The translations under genes and the position numbers were made by a program. Positions 1 to 6,923 of a stretch of DNA of 64,000 bases are shown here, piece after piece. Source of the DNA: Nocardioidaceae bacterium (lineage in GTDB: Bacteria > Actinomycetota > Actinomycetes > Propionibacteriales > Nocardioidaceae). Under the pieces are notes generated by a model. That model was not told the origin of the DNA and ran no database searches. It was given only the letters and a program-made list of their open reading frames with translations. The first letter of the stretch is position 1, and each line of letters begins with the position of its first letter. The DNA is taken from the NCBI GenBank assembly GCA_009780515.1, contig WQZX01000001.1, forward strand, positions 117,079-181,078, written 5' to 3'.

Positions 1-1
1 G

Positions 2-787
2 GTCGTGGGACAAAGCGGGTCAGGGAAGTCCACACTCGCCCGACTCCTCGTGGGTCTGCTCAATCCCCACGCGGGATCCGTCCTCGTTGACGGGCGGCCG
101 TGGCGCCGGGTGCGACACCGGGATCCACTGCGCAGAGCCGTGCAGCTGATCCAACAAGATCCGTACGCACAGCTGACCCCTCACCTGAGCGCACACCGCG
201 CGGTCAGCGAAGCAGCCAGGATCTGCCGCCGAATCGGTCAAAAGGAAGCCTCGCATCTGGGCTACGAGCTCCTCGAATCCGTGGGGCTGAATCCCAACCT
301 GGCGCGCCGCAAGCCGCGTCACCTCAGCGGCGGGCAATGCCAACGGGTCACCATCGCTCGGGCGCTTGCATCCGACGCTCGAATCCTCATCGCCGATGAG
401 CCGACCTCAGCGTTGGACGTCTCAGTCCAGGCTCAGATCATTAACCTCCTTCTCGAGGTGACCGCCGACCGGCAACGCGGTCTCGTGCTCGTCTCACACG
501 ACCTCCCGGTAGTTCGACATCTGACCGATGAGATCGTCGTCCTCCACGAAGGGCGCATCATCGAGGCCGGCACTACCGAACATGTACTGGCCAACCCGGA
601 GCACGCCTACACGCGAAAGCTCTGCAGCGCGAGTGGCGGAGTCCCAATCCGGCCAGCCGAAAACACGGTGCCCATCGACAGCATCGGAATCGCCCCGAGC
701 CTGAGCCTGTCACCGCCGGCAGATCACGCCGGGACCGTGACTCCGACGCGCTCAGCTGCCGACCCTCGAACCGAGAGACCGCGATGA
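2..787 (+). CDS. Peptide/nickel-type ABC transporter ATP-binding protein (OppF/DppF-like), 5' end missing
   Basis: This is the ATPase subunit of an importer for oligopeptides or similar substrates. It hydrolyses ATP on the cytoplasmic face of the membrane. The reading frame is open to the window edge and begins almost at the Walker A motif (GQSGSGKST), so roughly the first 30-50 residues lie outside. Also visible are the Q-loop region (LIQQDPYAQLTP), the ABC signature (LSGGQCQRV), Walker B (ILIADEPTSALD) and the switch His (VLVSHDL). The C-terminal part after 'HAYTRKL' matches the oligopeptide-type extension, which here is long, Pro/Ser-rich and probably disordered. The stop overlaps the next start (ATGATGA), so it is the distal ABC gene of an operon with the two phosphatases that follow. 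The substrate cannot be read from this subunit. Confidence 0.93.
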   Translation, partial: VVGQSGSGKSTLARLLVGLLNPHAGSVLVDGRPWRRVRHRDPLRRAVQLIQQDPYAQLTPHLSAHRAVSEAARICRRIGQKEASHLGYELLESVGLNPNLARRKPRHLSGGQCQRVTIARALASDARILIADEPTSALDVSVQAQIINLLLEVTADRQRGLVLVSHDLPVVRHLTDEIVVLHEGRIIEAGTTEHVLANPEHAYTRKLCSASGGVPIRPAENTVPIDSIGIAPSLSLSPPADHAGTVTPTRSAADPRTERPR

Positions 788-2136
788 TCGACATCCGCCT
801 ACTTCTGACCAACGACTTCTTCGGCTCCTTCGCGCGCCAGACCACGTCCTGGGGAAGCATTCCCGGTGGCGACGCGCTCCGCGCGGAAGTCGACCGACTT
901 CGCACCGAGGTCCAGAAGAGTGTGTGGCTCGATGTGGGTGACTTCGCGGGCGGCGGTCCCCTGTCCCCCGCGACCGAACAGGAGATGGGCTGGGCCGCCG
1001 CGCTGGAACTCGGATTCGATGCTGCCGTCCCAGGCAACCACGAGTTCGACTACGGCGACCTACCCGCGCTGGCGTGGAGTCGACGCGCACGCTTTCCTCT
1101 CATCGCGGCAGATCGCGAGTTGCTCGGACTCGGCGACGTCTTCGTTCCGTACCGAATCTTCGACGGAGCAACCGGCCGCCGCACCGCAGTGATCGGGATC
1201 AACTGCGCCGAGCGGCGCGGCCGCACGGTCTGGGATCGCGCCGGCGACCTGGAGGCGGCGGCGGAGCGCGTGCTTGCCCACGCGGCCAAACTGCAGACTG
1301 AGGCCGACCACATCCTTGTCGCAATCCACGAGGGCGTCCCGAAATCCGGCGATTCGCCGGCGCCGGGGGAACGGCTCAACGTCTTCTGCGCGACGATCCG
1401 CGGGCACGTCGACGCAGTCCTCGGCGCCCACACCCTGCAGCGCCATGTCGGCGACATCGCCGGGGTGCCATACATCCAACCGTGGGCACTCGGCGTCGAG
1501 ATAGGAATCCTAGATATTCATGACGACGGCCGGACCGAACTCGGGGGCAGCATTGTTCCCACGACGTCAGACAAAGCAGACACCAGCACCGGTTGGTCCG
1601 GTCCTGGCTCGGCGCTCCTCAACGAACTCACCTCCGAAATAGTCGGCCACATCGATCGACCCCTCGCCGAACCGACGGTGGCCGGAACTGCCTCCTTCGC
1701 CGACGCTGTCACACGAGGGATGCTGGCCGTCACCGGCGCGGACGTCGCGCTGAGCACGACAATCGAGTTGGGTTGTGGCCAGGTTCCCCTCGATGGCGTC
1801 AAGACCTACCTCCCAGCCGGCCCCGTGACCGCAGCGGACGTCATCCGCTCACTCCCCTGGCCCACCGGTACGCGCGGCGACGAACTGTGGCTGGCGCAAC
1901 TCGACGAGAACGACGTCGAACGGTTGACCCGGCTCGGACTGGATATCGCCATCCCGACGGGAGTGCCCTCGTATCGCGCATTGCGGGACCAGAACCGCCC
2001 CTACGGGCGCACCGTGCTGAGCTCCAATTACGTCCGCAACGCTCGCCGGCTGCTTGGCCGAGACGTGGAGTGGACTCCAACCGGATTCGGGCTGCGCGAC
2101 GCGTTCCGCGCTTGGCTGCGCGAGGGGATTGCATGA
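784..2136 (+). CDS. UshA/5'-nucleotidase-like metallophosphatase
   Basis: A 450-aa protein of the calcineurin-like metallophosphoesterase superfamily, arranged like 5'-nucleotidases and 2',3'-cyclic-nucleotide phosphodiesterases. The metal site is readable: LLTNDFFGSF near residue 5 (an N-D variant of the usual DxH), DVGDF near residue 55, GNHEFDYGD near residue 90, IHEG near residue 182 and GAHTLQ near residue 217. The C-terminal half (about 280-440) fits the 5'-nucleotidase substrate-binding domain. No signal peptide is visible, unlike most UshA homologues, so a cytoplasmic location is likely. It overlaps the ABC ATPase by 4 nt and the HAD gene by 4 nt, which suggests a phosphorylated substrate that is imported and dephosphorylated. 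The exact substrate is unknown. The first metal ligand (ND instead of DxH) is atypical. Confidence 0.85.
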   Translation: MIDIRLLLTNDFFGSFARQTTSWGSIPGGDALRAEVDRLRTEVQKSVWLDVGDFAGGGPLSPATEQEMGWAAALELGFDAAVPGNHEFDYGDLPALAWSRRARFPLIAADRELLGLGDVFVPYRIFDGATGRRTAVIGINCAERRGRTVWDRAGDLEAAAERVLAHAAKLQTEADHILVAIHEGVPKSGDSPAPGERLNVFCATIRGHVDAVLGAHTLQRHVGDIAGVPYIQPWALGVEIGILDIHDDGRTELGGSIVPTTSDKADTSTGWSGPGSALLNELTSEIVGHIDRPLAEPTVAGTASFADAVTRGMLAVTGADVALSTTIELGCGQVPLDGVKTYLPAGPVTAADVIRSLPWPTGTRGDELWLAQLDENDVERLTRLGLDIAIPTGVPSYRALRDQNRPYGRTVLSSNYVRNARRLLGRDVEWTPTGFGLRDAFRAWLREGIA

Positions 2137-2867
2137 GGTGCTCCGAAGAGCCCGTGTCGCGGGACGGAGAACCACAACGCACGTCAACTCTCGGCGGCCC
2201 TGGTGGAGCTAATCGCAAGACAGGGCCGGCTGCTGTGTTCGACTGCGATGGCCTGTTGGTGGACAGTTCTGCCGTTTGGGCGCGGGCATTCGAGGCCGCG
2301 GCACACGAGTTCGGATGGGTGCTGGACGCCCAGGGGCAACAGCGATTGCGCGGGAGCTCCGTCGCAAGCGCCGCGGCAGTCTTGGGACGCTGGCTGGACG
2401 CTCCCGTCGACCGGCTTCGACGACTCATCGGTGAACGGCTCGCGGTAGAGGTCACGCAGGCGCCACCGGTCGCGTTGCCCGGCGTCATCGAGTTCATCTC
2501 GGACATACACGGTGAGATGCCGCTCGCCGTTGCATCCAACGGCCCGCTCGAGCTCGTCCAGCTCATGTTGGAGAGGGCCGGCCTCCTCGCCGCGTTCGAG
2601 ACGATCTGCACGGCTAGCCAGGTGGGCGCGTCCAAACCAGATCCAACGGTCTATCTGGAGGCGTGCGACCGCGTTTCGGCCTCGCCGGGGATGTCGTTCG
2701 GGTTCGAGGACTCACTCGTCGGCGCGGCGGCGGTGACCAATGCCGGCATGTCCCTGATCTACGTTGCTGACACAGCGGCTGACCCGCCTGCCGACGCCGA
2801 CCTGGCTGCCACAACCTTCGCAGACCGGCGAATCGTCAACTTCGTCGTCTCCCGAACAGCGCCGTAA
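2133..2867 (+). CDS. HAD-superfamily phosphatase (beta-phosphoglucomutase/GPH subfamily)
   Basis: A 244-aa haloacid dehalogenase-like hydrolase. Motif I is FDCDGLLVDS (nucleophile Asp, near residue 34), motif II is the Ser/Asn of VASNGP, motif III is the Lys of GASKPDP, and motif IV is the acidic pair in FEDSLVG. The cap between motifs I and II is alpha-helical, as in the phosphoglycolate/beta-phosphoglucomutase subfamily. The ATG at 2133 overlaps the stop of the upstream nucleotidase (ATGA). The first 30 residues are poorly conserved in appearance, so translation could also start slightly downstream. It probably acts with the upstream nucleotidase on a small phosphorylated metabolite. The pathway is not determinable. 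Confidence 0.88.
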   Translation: MRCSEEPVSRDGEPQRTSTLGGPGGANRKTGPAAVFDCDGLLVDSSAVWARAFEAAAHEFGWVLDAQGQQRLRGSSVASAAAVLGRWLDAPVDRLRRLIGERLAVEVTQAPPVALPGVIEFISDIHGEMPLAVASNGPLELVQLMLERAGLLAAFETICTASQVGASKPDPTVYLEACDRVSASPGMSFGFEDSLVGAAAVTNAGMSLIYVADTAADPPADADLAATTFADRRIVNFVVSRTAP

Positions 2868-3163
2868 CCGTCGACGAACTTGAAGTTATGACGGCGTCAG
2901 GTCGATCCGGGTGGAGCGTTGAGCGAGGTGGTCTGCAGCGGTTGCTGAGACTTCCGGAGCACATTCTCGAGCCACTTCCGGCGCCGTTCTGGTACCACGA
3001 GGACGCGAGCGGCCTGTCCCACGAAGGGCGGCCAGCCTCCACCGGCTAGGTGAATCGGAACAACTTGGGGATACCTGTTGACCTGCGAAAACGCTGCTCG
3101 CGGGTAGGTTAGCGGCTCGGGTAAACCTGATTCGGGTAAACCTGCCGGTGCAGCGTCGCCTGC
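2868..3163. other. Intergenic region at the left end of the ICE
   Basis: This is a 296-bp gap between the HAD gene and the Prim-Pol gene and should contain the left element junction and the promoter of the replication/transfer operon. No tRNA is visible. A TGACCTGCG word followed by AAAACGC lies at about 3080-3095, and related words occur near the right end and at 35.09 kb (see findings). A minus-strand frame across 2897-3045 reads plausibly but has no start or partner and is not called. Confidence 0.5.
3117..3144 (+). repeat. Tandem 13-bp direct repeats upstream of the Prim-Pol gene
   Basis: Two perfect copies of TCGGGTAAACCTG start at 3117 and 3132, a 15-bp period, ending 19 bp before the Prim-Pol start. 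Each contains the small palindrome GGTAAACC. Iteron or repressor operator is the natural reading for repeats placed directly before the first gene of a replication/transfer operon. This function is inference. Confidence 0.6.
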
Positions 3164-4075
3164 ATGTACGACCCTGAGCACCCGGTCCCGCATTGGACCG
3201 TCTCGACGATGCAGCGCGTCGCGGCCGAGCGGACCCTGGCTGGCGCCGCGATCCGCTATGCCAACCTCGGCATCCCGGTCTTCCCGTGCGTCCCGGGCGG
3301 CAAGCAGCCGCTGACCCCGAACGGGTTCCACGACGCGACCTCGTCCACGCGGGTCGTCCACGCCTGGTGGGAGCGCACGCCGGACGCGAACATCGGCCTC
3401 CCCACGGGAGCAGGCACCGGCGTACTGGTCGTCGACGTCGACATCCACCCGGGCGGCAGCGGGTTCGTGCCGTTCGAACGTGCCCGCTCCGAGGGCATCG
3501 GAGATCGCTGGGGCTGGCTGGTCCGAACCCCGTCCGGCGGCGTCCACGCCTACTACCCGGGCAGCTCCGGCCAGGCGCAGCGGAGCTGGCAGGTGCCCTC
3601 TGCGCACGTCGACTTCCGCGGCGACGGCGGGTACGTGATCGCTCCCCCATCACGCATCGAGATCGACGGCATCGCCAAGAAGTACGACGTCATCGCCGTG
3701 ACCACCCAGCCAGCGCGCACCGTCGACGCGACCAGACTGCGCCAGTTCCTCGAGCCACCCCGACCAAGGCGCGTCTCCGGAGCGCCCGCGGCGCTGAGCA
3801 GTCCTCACTGTCACCCGCCCGCCCTCGCCCGTACCGTCGCGCTCACCCCCGAGGGCGGACGCAACCGGGCCCTCTTCTGGGCGTCATGCCGGATGGCCGA
3901 GAACAACTTCGCCCCGGCCGACATCGCGAGCTGGCTCGTCCCCGCTGCGCAACACGCGGGCCTCGGCGATCGCGAGATCGAGACCACGATCAACTCCGCG
4001 GTCCACCACGCCACTCGACTCGGCCCGGCCAGCCGCCCGGGCCCTACCCGGGCGAGTGAAGGGCTCCGATTGTGA
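3164..4075 (+). CDS. Bifunctional DNA primase/polymerase (Prim-Pol, AEP superfamily)
   Basis: A 303-aa protein with an N-terminal archaeo-eukaryotic-primase-like domain (about residues 22-215). The metal-binding Asp pair is in VVDVDIH (D91, D93), preceded by the NIGLPTG segment typical of the family. A conserved GGVHAYYPG and the HVDFRGDGGYVIAPPS block complete the active site. The remaining C-terminus (about 230-303) is a helical PriCT-like segment with GGRNRALFWASCRMAENN. Such proteins prime or extend DNA for plasmid and ICE replication. No helicase domain is attached, so the element may replicate with host helicase. The start at 3164 gives the full N-terminus, and an in-frame ATG at 3209 is an alternative. 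It overlaps the next gene by GTGA. Confidence 0.9.
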   Translation: MYDPEHPVPHWTVSTMQRVAAERTLAGAAIRYANLGIPVFPCVPGGKQPLTPNGFHDATSSTRVVHAWWERTPDANIGLPTGAGTGVLVVDVDIHPGGSGFVPFERARSEGIGDRWGWLVRTPSGGVHAYYPGSSGQAQRSWQVPSAHVDFRGDGGYVIAPPSRIEIDGIAKKYDVIAVTTQPARTVDATRLRQFLEPPRPRRVSGAPAALSSPHCHPPALARTVALTPEGGRNRALFWASCRMAENNFAPADIASWLVPAAQHAGLGDREIETTINSAVHHATRLGPASRPGPTRASEGLRL

Positions 4076-4410
4076 ACACACACTCCGAATACCGCCGGCA
4101 CGGCTACCAGCCGCCCGAACCTCGCGCCCCGCAGCCGGAGGCCGAGGCGAGCGAGCTGGCCCGCCACCGCGACCCTTCACTCAGCACCGCGACCGGCACA
4201 CCCGCCATCGCGCAGAAGCACGTCACCTGGGTCCGCCCGACCGAGCTGGCGTCGTACGCCGGTCCGCTGGTCGGCCGCGGGATCGACCTTCACGCCGAGC
4301 TCGTACGCCGGGCGCGACGCACGCCCATCACCGCCACCCGGGCGATACGCCGTCCGGCACCGCCGACGCCTCCGCCCGCGGCGAACCGCACGGAAGGACT
4401 ACAGCTGTGA
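4072..4410 (+). CDS. Small hypothetical ICE protein
   Basis: A 112-aa protein rich in Pro, Arg and Ala. I do not recognise a domain. Both ends overlap neighbours by the GTGA arrangement (start 4072 on the Prim-Pol stop, stop on the start at 4407), and this strict coupling is the main evidence that it is real. The centre (THVTWVRPTELASY-like segment, residues 41-75) looks folded, with a disordered C-terminal Pro/Arg tail. A role in element replication or mobilisation is possible from position only. Confidence 0.65.
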   Translation: MNTHSEYRRHGYQPPEPRAPQPEAEASELARHRDPSLSTATGTPAIAQKHVTWVRPTELASYAGPLVGRGIDLHAELVRRARRTPITATRAIRRPAPPTPPPAANRTEGLQL

Positions 4411-5270
4411 ACCACTCGTTCGAGACCTCTCAGCGACTGCGTCGCCTCCTGACCCGGCTGCGGGTCTTCGGCGCGCATGCATGGGAGCAGGACCCCGACG
4501 CGCGCGAGCTGATGGTCTTCGCCGCCAAGAAGTACGAGGCGCTCGCGATCAAGCACCACCTCGACCCGAGCGCCGGTGCCGCCGCGGCGTTCGAGGCCAT
4601 GCGCACCTACGCCGTGCGCACCGCCGATGACCCCTGGGCCGTGGTGACCATGGCGGTCAACGTCAGCCTGATCGCCGAGGAACGAGCCAACGGCCTGCTG
4701 TGCTCGGTCGACAAGGCCCGGCGACCCGAGGTGTCCAAGCACCACGACGTACGCCGCTTCTGCGACACCGAGGCCGACCTGCCGAGCTTCCTGCCGTCGC
4801 TCGCGGTCGACCCGTTCGACTCCGACGAGACGCCACCGACCGGGGCATACGAAGCGGTCGATGCCGCCATCGACCTGTTCACCGCGCTCGGCTGGCCGCG
4901 CGACACCGCCACCTGCGCGCTCGACTTCATCACCTCGCGCCTGACCGAGTGCGGGTCGCGTCTGCGGGCTCACGCCGCGCTGCGCCGCGACCACAGCGCC
5001 CGAGCCCTCCTCGACATCGACCAGGAGGCATGGTCGACAGTGCTCCGAATCGTCCTCGGCAACCCCAACCCGGATGAGTTCTGCACCACCAGCGGCCGCG
5101 GCGTACTGCTCCGCCTCCTGACCGGCGACCCCGTCAGCGAGCTTCTCGACGACGACCTGCTGGTCTACGAGATCGCTCAGACAGCACCGACCGTGAAGGA
5201 CGCGCTCCCCGTAGACGAGGACGACCCCGACCACGACCAGGTCCAGGACGGAGACGAAGTCAATGTCTGA
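4407..5270 (+). CDS. Hypothetical helical protein of the ICE replication module
   Basis: A 287-aa, mainly alpha-helical protein. The GTG start at 4407 overlaps the previous stop. It has an N-terminal charged helical segment, a central acidic stretch (DSDETPPTGAYEAVDAAIDLF) and a very acidic C-terminal tail (DEDDPDHDQVQDGDE). The LRRDHSARALLDIDQEAWSTVLRIVLG segment resembles sigma/helix-turn-helix-like helices, but I do not assign a family. It sits between the Prim-Pol and ParB-domain genes and overlaps the latter by 8 nt, so a role in replication, partition or regulation of the element is likely. The precise function is unknown. Confidence 0.75.
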   Translation: MNHSFETSQRLRRLLTRLRVFGAHAWEQDPDARELMVFAAKKYEALAIKHHLDPSAGAAAAFEAMRTYAVRTADDPWAVVTMAVNVSLIAEERANGLLCSVDKARRPEVSKHHDVRRFCDTEADLPSFLPSLAVDPFDSDETPPTGAYEAVDAAIDLFTALGWPRDTATCALDFITSRLTECGSRLRAHAALRRDHSARALLDIDQEAWSTVLRIVLGNPNPDEFCTTSGRGVLLRLLTGDPVSELLDDDLLVYEIAQTAPTVKDALPVDEDDPDHDQVQDGDEVNV

Positions 5271-6249
5271 GAGTCATGGCCACATCGAACTCGACCGGGC
5301 GATCGACTCGATCACCGTGGGCGCGCGCTTCCGCAAGGACCCAGGTGACCTCACACAGCTCATCGAGTCGATCGACTGCAGAGGACTGCTCCAGCCGATC
5401 ACGATCACTCCCGAAGGTGTGCTCGTGTGCGGCTGGCGACGCTTGGAGGCCGTGCGCCGACTGGGCTGGAAGTCGTTGAACGTCTGGGTGCGCTCCGGGA
5501 TCTCCGACCAGCTCAACGCGCTGCTCTCCCAGCAGGACGACAACATGCTGCACAAGCCGCTCTCCGAGCTCGAGAAGGCCGCGATGTACCGCGAACTCAA
5601 GGCCGTGCGCCACGAAGAAGCGGAGCGCAGGAAGCAAGCCACACAGTTCGGCGCCGGCGGCGCGAGCGGAGTCACCGGTCCCGCACCGGGTACGGGACCG
5701 GAGCCCAGCGGCGACGCTCGGCTCCAAGCGGCGATGGCGATCACCCGCACGGCGTCGTACAACACCCACGAACGCGTCTGCGCCCTCATGGACTGGTCGT
5801 CCCGCAAGGCCACTCCGCCGGGGGTCCGGGCGATGGCCGCCGACGCGCTCCGCCGGATCGAGAACGGCGAGCCGGTCAAGCCGCTCTACCTGGAGGTCAA
5901 GACGGCGTACGACGAGACGCAACTCCCCCAGCCCGAGGTCGAGACGGACCTGGCCCGGATGGCGCGCGAAGCGCTGGAACGGGTGACCGGCAAGAAGAAC
6001 TCGGGAGAGCACCTCACCCACAGCCAAGGCCCCTCGAAGCACTTCCGCAGCACCCGGTCGTTCAACCTGATCTGGACCGAGCTCGACGGACTGAACGACA
6101 TGTACGACGTCGACGTCCTCGCCGTCGAGATGGCCGACGCGGACTGGAAGCGGTTCGACAGCGTCGTCACCGCCACGATCGCGTTCCGCGACCAGCTCGC
6201 GGCGGCCCGCCGATGCGCCCAGGCCTCCCGGGAGGCGCCCGATGCGTAG
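5263..6249 (+). CDS. ParB/sulfiredoxin N-terminal domain protein
   Basis: A 328-aa protein with an N-terminal ParB/Srx nuclease-like domain (about residues 10-95). The hallmark GWRRLEAVRRLGW (a G-x-R-R ParB motif) lies near residue 52, and QPITITPEG just before it is also typical. A helical linker (HKPLSELEKAAMYRELKAV) and a long C-terminal region follow. No cognate ParA is next to it, so it may act as a DNA-binding regulator or CTP-dependent switch of the element rather than as a full partition system. It overlaps its upstream neighbour by 8 nt and the next gene by 8 nt, within one long plus-strand operon. Confidence 0.85.
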   Translation: MSESHGHIELDRAIDSITVGARFRKDPGDLTQLIESIDCRGLLQPITITPEGVLVCGWRRLEAVRRLGWKSLNVWVRSGISDQLNALLSQQDDNMLHKPLSELEKAAMYRELKAVRHEEAERRKQATQFGAGGASGVTGPAPGTGPEPSGDARLQAAMAITRTASYNTHERVCALMDWSSRKATPPGVRAMAADALRRIENGEPVKPLYLEVKTAYDETQLPQPEVETDLARMAREALERVTGKKNSGEHLTHSQGPSKHFRSTRSFNLIWTELDGLNDMYDVDVLAVEMADADWKRFDSVVTATIAFRDQLAAARRCAQASREAPDA

Positions 6250-6907
6250 CCTCACCGGCCGCCAGGCCCTGCTTCTCGCCGTCGCGGTGTTCCTGCTCGC
6301 CACCGTCGCCGTTGGCGTCTACGGGCTCGTGCGCGGCCCGGGCGGCGAGGACGCGCCGTCGCTCGCGAGCAGGTCAGGTGACACCACGGTGGTCACGCCC
6401 GCGGATGCGCCCGCGGTCAACATCAACAACCGCTCGCTCCCCCATACCAACGACCCGATCGCGTACGCGCGGTCCGTCGCGGCCTATCTGTTCGACTGGG
6501 ACACCGCCTCCGGCTACCTCTCTACCGACTACACCGCCGCAGTGCTGGCCGACGCCGACCCGTCCGGCGAGGAGACACCGGGGCTGCTGGACGACGTCGG
6601 AACGTATCTGCCGACCACGGACCAGTGGCTCGACCTAGGAGCGATGGACGTCGCGCAGTCGATCGTCATCGACACTGCTTCGGTCCCCGGCTCCTGGGCG
6701 TCTGCCTTGGCGCAGTCCCACGGGCAGCTGCGCCCGGGCACGACCGCTGTCACCATCACCGGCACCAGACATCGCAGCGGCGTGTGGGACGGCGAGCCTG
6801 CGAGCACCTCGTCCCCGGTGTCGTTCACGGTCTTCGTCGCGTGCCGGCCGGCCTTCGACCGCTGCCATGTCCTCAGGCTCTCGCAGCTCGACAACCCGCT
6901 GCGCTGA
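6242..6907 (+). CDS. Bitopic membrane protein, VirB8/TcpC-like conjugation subunit
   Basis: A 221-aa protein with one N-terminal transmembrane helix (LLLAVAVFLLATVAVGVYGL, about residues 11-30) and an extracytoplasmic domain beginning with a Ser/Thr/Asp linker. The topology and the position immediately before the cell-wall hydrolase match VirB8/TcpC-like proteins that scaffold Gram-positive conjugation channels. The sequence itself is too divergent for a firm family call. Two cysteines near the C-terminus (ACRPAFDRC) could form a disulphide outside the membrane. It overlaps the ParB gene by 8 nt. Confidence 0.7.
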   Translation: MRSLTGRQALLLAVAVFLLATVAVGVYGLVRGPGGEDAPSLASRSGDTTVVTPADAPAVNINNRSLPHTNDPIAYARSVAAYLFDWDTASGYLSTDYTAAVLADADPSGEETPGLLDDVGTYLPTTDQWLDLGAMDVAQSIVIDTASVPGSWASALAQSHGQLRPGTTAVTITGTRHRSGVWDGEPASTSSPVSFTVFVACRPAFDRCHVLRLSQLDNPLR

Positions 6908-6923
6908 CTACGGAACGCGCACT

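Noticed and set aside
2897..3045. Minus-strand coding remnant at the left end
   Set aside because: The frame reads plausibly (GGGWPPFVGQAARVLVVPERR region) but has mixed third-position composition, no start and no recognised family.
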